In this document: positions 15,749 through 22,491 of the stretch, piece by piece
Layout of the letters: each line of letters starts with the position of its first letter
How positions within the stretch are numbered: position 1 is the first letter of the stretch
Source of the DNA: a virus
Length of the DNA stretch: 26,556 bases
IMG/VR virus record: IMGVR_UViG_3300027784_000033
Coordinates: 1-26,556 of that record
Reading direction: 5' to 3' (one strand)
The notes under the pieces: model-generated
What the model saw: the letters and a program-made list of their open reading frames with translations, nothing else
The model's database searches: none
Told to the model about the DNA's origin: nothing
Translations under genes and position numbers: made by a program

Positions 15749-16429
15749 ATGTCTTCGTTAGTCCTGGACCCGCTGCAGCGGATAACGAGGTCCGAGTTCC
15801 ACGGAGGAACAACGGCGGTGGTGGCCTTTTGTGAGCATACCTATGGTTCGAGCTACTATTGCGAAGAAGCCCATGGTTCGCTCCAGCCGGAGGACGTAGG
15901 AACGGGGCCGTATATGGTTGGCCCAAGGAAGGACGCAATTAGGACAATGCCTTGGTGGTTCGATGACGTACAAAGATGGAAATTCGTTTACGAAAGAATA
16001 GGCCTCAAGGGCGTAGCATTTGAGTTACCAGACAACTGGCCTCCTCCCAGTATAGTACCTGTGGGCGAAGAAGCACCAGAAGGTGTGACAGTTGTTCCTG
16101 TGTCATACCCCCTGTCCATCGACAAGTTGACGCAACCCGAGTTCCGCCCGGCGGTGGCAAATCGTTTCGCGCCGGGCGTGGATCCGAGGTTCTACATATT
16201 CGTCCGCGGCAGGGCGGACGCCGATGACCTCCACCCAAGATTTTCATGGTATCTGTCCCGGATCCGCGAATGGCGCGTCCCTTATCGCGTGATTGAGGTC
16301 ACTCGTCCCGCGTGGGAGGACCAGCCGACGGGCCTAGGTGGGAGGCAATGGCTGCAGTGGCTGTACGCGCCATTCATGGGAGGATTCAATCTAGGGGCCG
16401 ACGTGGCCTATGAGGATTGGACGCCATGA
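15749..16429 (+). CDS. Orphan tail-tip-region protein, unknown function
   Basis: 226 residues, no family recognised. It starts at ATG 15749 behind AAGGAG. It is rich in aromatic residues and Pro (MPWWFDDVQRWKFVYERIG, LPDNWPPPSIVPVGEE, WLQWLYAPFMGGFNLG) and has two Cys near the N-terminus (FCEHTYGSSYYCEE). There is no signal peptide and no membrane segment. Base composition is lower in GC than the neighbouring structural and lysis genes, like the distal part of the fibre gene. Coming directly after the fibre, it could be a fibre chaperone, a receptor-binding accessory or cargo. None of these can be shown from sequence. Confidence 0.6.
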   Translation: MSSLVLDPLQRITRSEFHGGTTAVVAFCEHTYGSSYYCEEAHGSLQPEDVGTGPYMVGPRKDAIRTMPWWFDDVQRWKFVYERIGLKGVAFELPDNWPPPSIVPVGEEAPEGVTVVPVSYPLSIDKLTQPEFRPAVANRFAPGVDPRFYIFVRGRADADDLHPRFSWYLSRIREWRVPYRVIEVTRPAWEDQPTGLGGRQWLQWLYAPFMGGFNLGADVAYEDWTP

Positions 16430-16450
16430 CTCGCCCGGGAAGGAGTAACT

Positions 16451-16891
16451 GTGAACGATTCCCAGAACCTGCACTATTTTGAGCCGGGCGAGTTTCGCGA
16501 ATGGTGGGGCCGGATGGACCCTCGCTTGCTGGTGTTACTGGATACCTTGCGCCATCGCTACAGTTACCCGATCGCCATCTCCCCGCACCCGCGGGCCATT
16601 GGCCGGGAGGACGGGGGTAGCTCCTGGCATGATTACAAGACGCACGGGCGCGTGTACGCGGTGGACGTGCTGCCGGCGGACAGCCAGCGGCGGGAGCGCA
16701 TGCAGTGGTTAGTGGAGGAGGCCAAGCGGTTGGGTTTTACCGGCATTGGCGTCTACCCTAATTGGGACCCCCGCCCGGGCTTGCACGTGGATACCCGGAC
16801 GGATCGGGAGCCGGGGGACCCGGCGACGTGGGGGTACGCAGACGGGGAGGCCGTGGCCCTGCCCGATGCCCTGGCAGCAATAGACGATTAA
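16451..16891 (+). CDS. Endolysin, M15-family peptidase
   Basis: 146 residues, GTG start at 16451 behind AAGGAG (16439-16444). The motif SSWHDYKTHGRVYAVDV places H60 and D72 as zinc ligands, and LHVD (H112, D114) supplies the third ligand and the general-base region. This matches the phage M15 pattern SxH...G...AVD...HVD seen in peptidoglycan D,D/L,D-peptidases. It has no signal peptide or SAR helix, so release through a holin is expected. The following genes are small membrane proteins and spanins, completing a lysis cassette. Confidence 0.85.
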   Translation: MNDSQNLHYFEPGEFREWWGRMDPRLLVLLDTLRHRYSYPIAISPHPRAIGREDGGSSWHDYKTHGRVYAVDVLPADSQRRERMQWLVEEAKRLGFTGIGVYPNWDPRPGLHVDTRTDREPGDPATWGYADGEAVALPDALAAIDD

Positions 16892-16931
16892 CTGGACGTG
16901 GTACACTGGACACGGCCAAATTCTTGACCAA

Positions 16932-17189
16932 ATGGGTGGAGGCGTGACGGACAATGACCGCCAAGCAAGCCGCTGGTTGCGTGCGCCAATGGGAGCAGAG
17001 GGCCTTGCATTCCTTGCAGGAATTGTATTGGCGACCAGCGGGGCGACTCTCGCTGTGGCTAATTGGGTCGATAATCGGGTTGACGCTCGGATTAACGCTG
17101 CACTTGCTGATGAGCTGACCGAGATGCAAATGACCCTGATCCGTATTGAGCACCGATTGGATGCGGTAGAGAAGGAACAGGAAGAATGA
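16932..17189 (+). CDS. Small membrane protein with C-terminal coiled coil, lysis cassette
   Basis: 85 residues with one membrane segment (GLAFLAGIVLATSGATLAVANWV, given as the region about 24-46). A charged coiled coil follows (ELTEMQMTLIRIEHRLDAVE). The start is uncertain: ATG 16932 has no clear ribosome site, while GTG 16944 has GGAGG only 1 bp ahead. The stop overlaps the next start (ATGA). It could be an antiholin or membrane partner of the holin; there is no direct evidence. Confidence 0.6.
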   Translation: MGGGVTDNDRQASRWLRAPMGAEGLAFLAGIVLATSGATLAVANWVDNRVDARINAALADELTEMQMTLIRIEHRLDAVEKEQEE

Positions 17190-17476
17190 CCGGTGATGCT
17201 AACGAGCATCCTGACCCGGAACGCTGGTGGCGTCACCGCCGCTGGATGGGCTGGTACGGGGTAGCAGGGGCCACGGGCAGCGTCATCGTGGGCGTGGTGG
17301 TCACGGTGCTGGTGGATGCCAAGACGGCCGAGGCCCTGCGCCCCTTGTTCTCCCTGTCCGTGTGGAGCCACCTAACACTCACCCTGCTCTACCAAGGCGG
17401 AGCGTCCCTGGTGGATGCCGTGGCGCGGCTGCGTCATGGCGGCAACGGTAACGACGCAGGAGGACCGCCTCGATGA
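17186..17476 (+). CDS. Candidate holin
   Basis: 96 residues with a basic, Trp-rich N-terminus (ERWWRHRRWMGWYG). There are two hydrophobic segments, GATGSVIVGVVVTVLV (about 29-44) and LFSLSVWSHLTLTLLYQGGASLV, and a hydrophilic Gly-rich tail. Size, two membrane segments and position between endolysin and spanins fit a class II holin. It overlaps its neighbours by ATGA on both sides. No family motif is evident, so the call rests on topology and context. Confidence 0.62.
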   Translation: MTGDANEHPDPERWWRHRRWMGWYGVAGATGSVIVGVVVTVLVDAKTAEALRPLFSLSVWSHLTLTLLYQGGASLVDAVARLRHGGNGNDAGGPPR

Positions 17477-17733
17477 GAGACTGGGTACGCGGTGCCGTGG
17501 GCGCCCTGTTGGCCGCGCTGGCTGGAGCGGCATGGTGGTTCCGCCGGCAAGCGCAGCGGCAGGAGGACCGGGCGGAGCAGGAGCAGGCCCGGGCGGACCG
17601 GGCCGAATCGGAACAGGAGGTGGCGCGCGATGCGCGGGACAAGCGGCAGGACGTGGAGCGCGCTGGTGCTGGTAGTGCTCGCCAGCGGCTGCGGGACGAT
17701 TGGACAGCAGGAAACGGTGGTGACGGTGAGTGA
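17473..17733 (+). CDS. Rz-like inner membrane spanin subunit
   Basis: 86 residues. An N-terminal anchor (GAVGALLAALAGAAWWF, about 7-23) is followed by a long charged coiled coil rich in Glu, Arg, Gln and Ala. It is shorter than lambda Rz (153) but has the same plan. The ribosome site AGGAGG is at 17458-17463. Its 3' part overlaps the start of the Rz1-like gene in another frame, the classic arrangement of i-spanin and o-spanin, which together fuse inner and outer membranes at the last lysis step. Confidence 0.78.
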   Translation: MRDWVRGAVGALLAALAGAAWWFRRQAQRQEDRAEQEQARADRAESEQEVARDARDKRQDVERAGAGSARQRLRDDWTAGNGGDGE

Positions 17734-17863
17734 ATGCGCGTGGACCCAGCCGCTGATCCTGCAGCCCGGGGACGCGGACGCGGTTAGCGACCAGCTCGCC
17801 GTCCAGATCCTGCAGCATAACGAACTATGGGAGCGCCACTGCGGCGCACAGGGGGACAAGTGA
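17630..17863 (+). CDS. Rz1-like outer membrane spanin lipoprotein, overlapping Rz
   Basis: 77 residues from ATG 17630, in the +1 frame relative to the Rz gene, with AGGAGG (17615-17620) 9 bp ahead. A signal peptide with lipobox ALVLVVLASGC puts the lipidated Cys at residue 21. The mature part has two further Cys (C36, C71) and the usual Rz1 look (QPLILQPGDADAVSDQLAVQ, HNELWERHC). It overlaps Rz by 104 bp and extends 130 bp beyond. The frame is open from 17492, but no lipoprotein start exists there. Confidence 0.82.
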   Translation: MRGTSGRTWSALVLVVLASGCGTIGQQETVVTVSECAWTQPLILQPGDADAVSDQLAVQILQHNELWERHCGAQGDK

Positions 17864-18192
17864 CCCCGGACCCCACCAACCCCACCACCTACCTACTGAT
17901 CGGCGCCTGTGTGGCCGCTGTGGCGGCCCTGTGGCTACTGGCGGCCGTGGTGCGCGTGTTAGGCGCGCTGCGCAGGCGCTGGGAGCACCAAGCGCGGGAG
18001 GCGGCGGAGCAGGAGTTATCCCGCGCGGGCAGCCGCGCCTTGCGTTGGGCCGCTACAATTGAGGGCGGGGACCCGCTGGATTGGGCAGTGGATGCGGTGC
18101 TGGTGGACGCCAGCCAGGCCGTACGCACCCTGTCCCTGAGCCGCCAGGATGTGCGGCGCAGATTGGAGGCGAGAGATTATGTCCATCATTAA
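17860..18192 (+). CDS. Small membrane-anchored protein, unknown function
   Basis: 110 residues from GTG 17860, which overlaps the Rz1 stop (GTGA) and has GGGGG just upstream. An alternative ATG at 17827 lies within Rz1 and lacks a ribosome site. One membrane segment (YLLIGACVAAVAALWLLAAVV) is followed by a basic-acidic helical region ending in SRQDVRRRLEARDYVHH. A role in lysis or as a second holin is possible; it is not a recognised family. Confidence 0.55.
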   Translation: MTPDPTNPTTYLLIGACVAAVAALWLLAAVVRVLGALRRRWEHQAREAAEQELSRAGSRALRWAATIEGGDPLDWAVDAVLVDASQAVRTLSLSRQDVRRRLEARDYVHH

Positions 18193-18340
18193 ACCTCCTT
18201 ATACGGACACGGATACGCAGGAGGACCGTAATCGGTTGCGGATCGCCTGGATCAAGGGATTTTTGTCCGGGGCGCTTACCTTCGCCGCGGTGGTCCTGGG
18301 GGCGTTCCTGGGCAGCATGGTGGCGCTGTTGACCGTTTAG
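18179..18340 (+). CDS. Very small single-pass membrane protein
   Basis: 53 residues from ATG 18179 with GGAGG (18165-18169) 9 bp ahead. An in-frame ATG at 18149 has no ribosome site. A polar N-terminus (TDTDTQEDRNRLRIAW) is followed by a C-terminal membrane segment (GALTFAAVVLGAFLGSMVALL). It overlaps the previous gene by 14 bp and is the last gene before the long non-coding region. It may be an accessory of the lysis cassette. Confidence 0.55.
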   Translation: MSIIKPPYTDTDTQEDRNRLRIAWIKGFLSGALTFAAVVLGAFLGSMVALLTV

Positions 18341-18910
18341 GGGCGTACCCGGGGCCACCCTACCGGGGCCACCCCAAACGCCACGCACAGGGCCGCTACG
18401 GCGCCGTACGGGCGCGTAGGCCCCGGGGTTGCGCCCTGCCCGGGGCCGCGCTACGGTGGCCCCACCTACCCACCCGGGGCACACCGCCCCAACCCTAACC
18501 GCACCAACCGTGCCCAACCGCTGCCTAACCGTACCTGCGGTTAGAGCGGTTAGCCTGTAACTGCCTGCGTTGCCGGCGGTTTTTGGCTGGTATGGTTTTT
18601 GCTACGCGCGGGCGTACGTACGCGCGCGTACGTGGGGCGCACGTTTGCAAACCGGGGTGCGTAGTGCGGTTGGTGCGGTTAGGGTGTGGGTAAGTTACTG
18701 GTTGCGCGGGCAAAAGTGCCTAACCGTAGCCCTAACCGCACGGGGTGCGGTGCGGTTGGTGCGGTTAGGACCCGGGGTGCGCTTGCAATACGGGGTTGAC
18801 CTTTCGCAGCAGTACCGCCCCCGCGTACACGCGCGCGTAGGCCCCGCCCCGCTGGCGTCCTGCCCGCCGCTGGCGTACACTGGGGGCCGGAACGGAGAAA
18901 GAGGCCAGCT
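18341..18910. other. Gene-free repeat-rich region, candidate replication origin or control region
   Basis: 570 bp without a credible gene. The first part (18341-18480) is very GC-rich, with a repeated CCGGGGCCACCC and its inverse. The middle (18494-18769) carries many TAACCG-core repeats in both orientations. T-rich patches lie around 18576-18602. Alternating purine-pyrimidine tracts lie at 18612-18634 and 18822-18839. It separates the lysis genes from the replication genes. Iteron-like repeats next to replication genes suggest an origin; operators for a phage regulator are the main alternative. Confidence 0.6.
18494..18769. repeat. Iteron-like repeats, consensus CCTAACCGCACC in both orientations
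   Basis: Forward copies are at 18494-18505, 18524-18535 (CCTAACCGTACC), 18719-18730 (CCTAACCGTAGC) and 18731-18741. Inverse copies, GGTGCGGTTAGG, are at 18672-18683 and 18758-18769. Partial copies (GCGGTTAG or GTGCGGTTGG) are at 18537, 18546, 18665 and 18750. 18525-18531 and 18538-18544 form an inverted pair that could fold or bind a dimer. Confidence 0.8.
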
Positions 18911-20452
18911 ATGCAGGATATGACGTTCAAAACCCCGCCGATGGAGCATCAGCTCCGGGCACTGGAGGTAAGCCGCGATGCCCCGGCGTTTGCGCTGGTC
19001 ATGGAGCAGGGCACGGGGAAAACGAAAGTGACGATTGACACCGCGGCGTACCTGTACGCACGGGGGCGGATCAATGCCGTGCTGGTTCTGTGCCCGAGCG
19101 GCCTGCAGCGCAACTGGACCAGCAAGGAGCTCACCAAGCATCTACCGGACCACGTGCCGCGGCGCGCGTACGCGTGGACCCGGCCACCCAGTACCAAGCG
19201 GGAACAGCGGGGGCTTGAGCACCTGCTGGAGCCCGGGTGGGAGCTACGGGTGCTGGCCATGCACTATGAGGCCATCCTGACGGAGAAGGCCAAGGCGTAC
19301 CTCCGCCGCTTTGTGCGCGGGCTACGGGTGATGATTGTGGCAGACGAGGGGCATTACCTGAAGAACCCGGATGCGAAGCGGACGCCGCTGGCGTGGAAGA
19401 TTGCCAGCGCGTGCCCGTACCGCCGCATCCTCACCGGCACGCCGATTACGCAGGGGCCGCTCGATGTGTACGGGCAGTTCCGGTTCCTGGAGGGCCGGGA
19501 GCAGGGCAGTATTATCCCGGAGTCCCGGTTCACGACGTTCCGTGCCCAGTACGCGGACACGCGGAAAATTACGCTTGAGGGGCAGGGCAAGAACGGGCGG
19601 GATATAGAGTTCGAGATTGTGGAAAACTACAAGAATCTCAATGAGCTGGAGCGCGTGCTGGCCCCGTACTCCTTCCGCGTGCGTAAGCAGGATTGCTTGG
19701 ACCTGCCGGACAAGGTGTACCGCACCCGGGACGTGGAGATGACGGGGCGGCAGCGGCGCCTGTATCAGGAGCTGCTGGACCAGGGGGCGGCGCTGCTGGA
19801 CCCGAAGCCGGGGCAGGATCCGGAGGAGGCGCTGTGGCAGGCCCTGACGGACCCGGATACCCCGGCGGTGGTGGCGGAAAACGCCCTGTCCCTGCAGATG
19901 CGGCTCCAGCAGGTGCTCGGCGGGTACGTACAGCCGCAGGACGATGCGCCGCTGGAGCGCATCGAGGGGCCGAACCCGCGGATTGCTGCCCTGCTGGATG
20001 AGGTTGAAGCGTACCCGGTGAAGACCGTGGTGTGGTGCCGGTTCCGCCATGAGGTGGAAGCGGTGGCGCAGGCGTACCGCGACGCACAGGGCCGGCACAG
20101 CGACCACTACCCGGCGGTGTACCACGGGGAGGTGAGTGGCGACCAACGGTGGGACAACGTACAACGGTTCCAGGAGGACCCGGACTGCCGCCTGTTTGTG
20201 GCCACGCCGGACACCGGGGCGCGGGGTATTGATCTGTACGCTGCAGGCCATACGGTTTTCTATTCGTGCTCGCCCAACTACGAGCACCGCACGCAGGCGG
20301 AGGACCGGATGCACCGGCAAGGGTTCACCGGCGACGTGCCCCTGTACACCGACCTGCAGGTGCCGGATACGGTGGATGAGCGGGTGGTGGAGCTACTGCA
20401 GAACAAGGATAAACTCGCCACGGCCTTCCAGTGGGGTGCGGGGGTTGCGTAG
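18911..20452 (+). CDS. SNF2-type DEAD/H-box helicase
   Basis: 513 residues. It has Walker A MEQGTGKTK (31-39), a Walker B variant ADEGH (144-148, Gly in place of Ala of DEAH), motif III LTGTPI (174-179), and in the second RecA domain TVVWCRF, ATPDTGARGIDL and the motif VI region QAEDRMHRQGF (462-472). Single-chain SNF2-like helicases of this size are common at the head of replication modules in siphoviruses, where they probably remodel or unwind DNA at replication or recombination sites. Position directly after the iteron region supports that. The start is ATG 18911 with GAGG 6 bp ahead. Confidence 0.92.
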   Translation: MQDMTFKTPPMEHQLRALEVSRDAPAFALVMEQGTGKTKVTIDTAAYLYARGRINAVLVLCPSGLQRNWTSKELTKHLPDHVPRRAYAWTRPPSTKREQRGLEHLLEPGWELRVLAMHYEAILTEKAKAYLRRFVRGLRVMIVADEGHYLKNPDAKRTPLAWKIASACPYRRILTGTPITQGPLDVYGQFRFLEGREQGSIIPESRFTTFRAQYADTRKITLEGQGKNGRDIEFEIVENYKNLNELERVLAPYSFRVRKQDCLDLPDKVYRTRDVEMTGRQRRLYQELLDQGAALLDPKPGQDPEEALWQALTDPDTPAVVAENALSLQMRLQQVLGGYVQPQDDAPLERIEGPNPRIAALLDEVEAYPVKTVVWCRFRHEVEAVAQAYRDAQGRHSDHYPAVYHGEVSGDQRWDNVQRFQEDPDCRLFVATPDTGARGIDLYAAGHTVFYSCSPNYEHRTQAEDRMHRQGFTGDVPLYTDLQVPDTVDERVVELLQNKDKLATAFQWGAGVA

Positions 20453-20473
20453 GCCCCTCGCCCCGTGTAGGGT
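20445..20473 (+). promoter_or_regulatory. Candidate promoter for the gene at 20512
   Basis: TTGCGT (20445-20450), 17 bp, TAGGGT (20468-20473). The -35 overlaps the end of the helicase gene, and the spacer contains GCGTAGGCCCC, an 11-mer that also occurs twice in the region before the helicase. Confidence 0.35.
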
Positions 20474-20511
20474 GGTAGCCACGCTAACAGAAAGCAGAAG
20501 GAGACAACGCG

Positions 20512-20901
20512 ATGACGGTTTACGTAGCGCAGGAGGTCACGGACCGGAGCGGCAACCTTGTCCACGACTTGTCCCCGGCAACGCGATGGGGCGAGCTGGA
20601 GTTCCTGATGCCGAGCGGCCCGGTGGCCCTGAACCCCCAGCCGATGGTCATGGAGCTGCGGCATAAGCTGCGCAATTATAGCGACGAGGACCTGTTGCTG
20701 GCCATTGGCGACCCGGCGGTGATTGGTGCCGCGGTGGCTATTGCAGCGGAAATGAACCGAGGGCGCGTCCGTGTGCTGCGGTGGGATAAGCGCGCCGGGC
20801 CGGTGCGGGAGGAGTGGAACGCCCGGATGGGCCGGCACGTGGAGCGGCAGCGGGGCGATTACGTGGAGGTGCCGATGAACCTTCGCGGGCAGCAGGTGTG
20901 A
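20512..20901 (+). CDS. Conserved phage protein, unknown function
   Basis: 129 residues. The signature ELRHKLRNYSDEDLLLAIGD followed by PAVIGAAVAIAAEMNRG and VLRWDK (48-93) recalls a small protein family common near phage replication genes, usually described only as hypothetical. It has a mixed alpha/beta look with a basic C-terminal part (ARMGRHVERQRGDYVEV). The leader AACAGAAAGCAGAAGGAG precedes the ATG. Function unknown; a DNA-metabolism accessory is plausible from context. Confidence 0.72.
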   Translation: MTVYVAQEVTDRSGNLVHDLSPATRWGELEFLMPSGPVALNPQPMVMELRHKLRNYSDEDLLLAIGDPAVIGAAVAIAAEMNRGRVRVLRWDKRAGPVREEWNARMGRHVERQRGDYVEVPMNLRGQQV

Positions 20902-20934
20902 AGCAATACTTTACGACTGAAAGGAGAAAGGGCC

Positions 20935-21474
20935 ATGATTGATTTCGAGGGCGAAGCCCAACAGGGGCCAACCCAAGAGCAGCTCTCCCGCGTTGCTGCC
21001 CTGGCGGAGCAACAGGTGGATCTGGAGCAGCGAATCGAGGAGGTGGAGGCGGAGCTAAAGCGGCTAAAGGGGGAGCACCGCAAGGTTGCGGAGGACGCGC
21101 TGCCGGAGGCCCTGCAGGAAGCCGGGTTGTCGTCCGTCACGACGCAGGATGGCACGAAGGTCGAGGTGAAAGAGAAGCTCTATTGCAGCGTGCCCAAGGC
21201 CCGCAAGGAGTGGGTAAGGCAGTGGCTGGAGCAGCAAGGGCACGGCGCCCTCGTGCAGTACCGCGTCGTCGCGTCGCTGGGCAAGGGGGACCATGACCGG
21301 GCGTCAGAGCTGGTGCGCATGCTGCAGGAGCAGGGCGTACAGGCGGGGCAGGAGGCAGACTTCCATACCGGGCAGCTCAAGTCCCTGCTGTCGGAGCTGA
21401 TCCAGGACGGCGAGGACGTGGACCTGTCGCAGTTCGGCGCCCACCTACGCCGCGCGGCCGAGGTAAACAGGTAG
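20935..21474 (+). CDS. Conserved phage protein with N-terminal coiled coil, unknown function
   Basis: 179 residues. Residues 18-48 form a coiled coil (QVDLEQRIEEVEAELKRLKG). The rest resembles a frequent phage family, with EALQEAGLSSVTTQDGTKVE, an EKLYCSVPKARKE element, WLEQQGHGALVQYRV and a final HTGQLKSLLSELIQDGE. Relatives often lie beside SSB, polymerase or primase genes. No enzyme motif is present. The leader is CTGAAAGGAGAAAGGGCC-ATG, matching the shared early leader. Confidence 0.72.
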   Translation: MIDFEGEAQQGPTQEQLSRVAALAEQQVDLEQRIEEVEAELKRLKGEHRKVAEDALPEALQEAGLSSVTTQDGTKVEVKEKLYCSVPKARKEWVRQWLEQQGHGALVQYRVVASLGKGDHDRASELVRMLQEQGVQAGQEADFHTGQLKSLLSELIQDGEDVDLSQFGAHLRRAAEVNR

Positions 21475-21545
21475 CGAGCACGGGTGTTGAGCGGGCCGCA
21501 CCCTGTAAACGAGGCCCGTTGATCGCAACGCAACGAGGTGAAGCA

Positions 21546-22406
21546 ATGAGCACGAAAAAGGGCCAACAAGTAGCCACCAAGGACACGGGCCAGGAGCTGG
21601 CCGTGACGGGTATGTTTGAGGCCGAGGAAGCGCAGGGGTTTGAGCACGCGGACCGGGACAGCTTTGCTATTCCGTTCCTGCAGCTCCTGCAGAAGATGAG
21701 CCCGCAGGTGGACGAGGGTGAGGACGGGTACGTGGAGGGCGCGCGGCCCGGCATGTACGTCAACACCGTCACGGAGGAGCTGTTCCAGGGGGACCCGGGC
21801 GTGCTGGTGGTGCCCTGCCACTACGAGCGCCGGTTCCTGGAGTGGGTGCCGCGTAGCGCGGGCGGTGGGTTCGTGGCGGACCACCCGCCGGAGCACGGGC
21901 TGAAGCTGATGCAGCAGACGACGCGGGATGAAAATAACCGGGACATCCTGCCGGAGTCCGGTAACGAGCTGCAGGATACCCGCCAGCACTACGTCCTCAT
22001 CCTGCGCGAGGACGGGAACTGGGAACCTGCTATCGTCAGCATGACCCGAACCGCGCAAAAGGCGTCCAAGCGGTGGATGACGATGATGCAGAACATCAAG
22101 TGGCCCCGCAAGGGTGGCGGTTACTTCACCCCGCCTATGTTCTCCCACGTCTACCGCCTGGGGGTGCAGCGGCGCAGCAACGACCAGGGGACATGGTACG
22201 TGCCCAACCCCGGCAAGGAGCGTGCGCTCGGCGAGGGGGACGAGGAACTGTTCCACGCCGCCAAGGGCTTCCGAGACCAGATTGTGCAGGGGGAGGCGCG
22301 TGCCGCCTACGACTCTGTTGACACTGGTGGCGGGGAGGCCCAAGGCAATGCCACCCCGGGCGCCGGCCCGGACCCGGCAGATGGGGACGACGACATTCCG
22401 TTCTGA
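21546..22406 (+). CDS. SSB-like phage protein with DDDIPF tail
   Basis: 286 residues from ATG 21546 (GAGG at 21535-21538; an earlier ATG at 21519 has no ribosome site). The core includes FAIPFLQLLQKMSPQV, GVLVVPCHYERRFLEW, a QKASKRWMTMMQNIKW helix and FTPPMFSHVYRLGVQRRSND. The last 30 residues are disordered and acidic and end in DDDIPF, the tip used by single-stranded DNA-binding proteins to recruit partners. It resembles a phage family that likely replaces classical SSB. The gene lies between replication genes. It is not an OB-fold SSB by obvious sequence, so DNA binding is inferred. Confidence 0.75.
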   Translation: MSTKKGQQVATKDTGQELAVTGMFEAEEAQGFEHADRDSFAIPFLQLLQKMSPQVDEGEDGYVEGARPGMYVNTVTEELFQGDPGVLVVPCHYERRFLEWVPRSAGGGFVADHPPEHGLKLMQQTTRDENNRDILPESGNELQDTRQHYVLILREDGNWEPAIVSMTRTAQKASKRWMTMMQNIKWPRKGGGYFTPPMFSHVYRLGVQRRSNDQGTWYVPNPGKERALGEGDEELFHAAKGFRDQIVQGEARAAYDSVDTGGGEAQGNATPGAGPDPADGDDDIPF

Positions 22407-22425
22407 TCCGCGCTTGCGGTAGGGT
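22396..22425 (+). promoter_or_regulatory. Weak candidate promoter for the primase gene
   Basis: TTCCGT (22396-22401), 18 bp, TAGGGT (22420-22425). The sequence from the -10 onward (TAGGGTAAGGTAGCGACG) closely resembles that at 20468 (TAGGGTGGTAGCCACG), which favours a shared control element over chance. Confidence 0.28.
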
Positions 22426-22436
22426 AAGGTAGCGAC

Positions 22437-22465
22437 GGCCCCGGGGTACGCTCCGGGGCCTTGTT
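22437..22465 (+). terminator. GC hairpin with TTGTT, terminator or 5' leader hairpin
   Basis: GGCCCCGG (22437-22444) and CCGGGGCC (22453-22460) form an 8-bp stem with an 8-nt loop, followed by TTGTT. It can end transcription of the SSB-like gene, or it can be a 5' hairpin of a transcript started from the promoter just upstream, before the primase ATG at 22492. Confidence 0.5.
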
Positions 22466-22491
22466 ACCTACGGACAACGAACGGGGTGAGC

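Noticed and set aside
15749-16429. Orphan protein as a signal-peptide or anti-defence protein
   Set aside because: No signal peptide, membrane segment or known motif is present, so any specific role would be a guess.
18341-18910. CRISPR array or tRNA gene in the repeat-rich region
   Set aside because: Repeats are short, irregularly spaced and in both orientations, with no constant spacer length. No cloverleaf with a T-loop is visible.
18570-18923. 117-residue + strand open frame in the non-coding region
   Set aside because: It starts without a ribosome site, spans the iteron repeats, has a biased Arg/Val/Gly composition and overlaps the helicase start.
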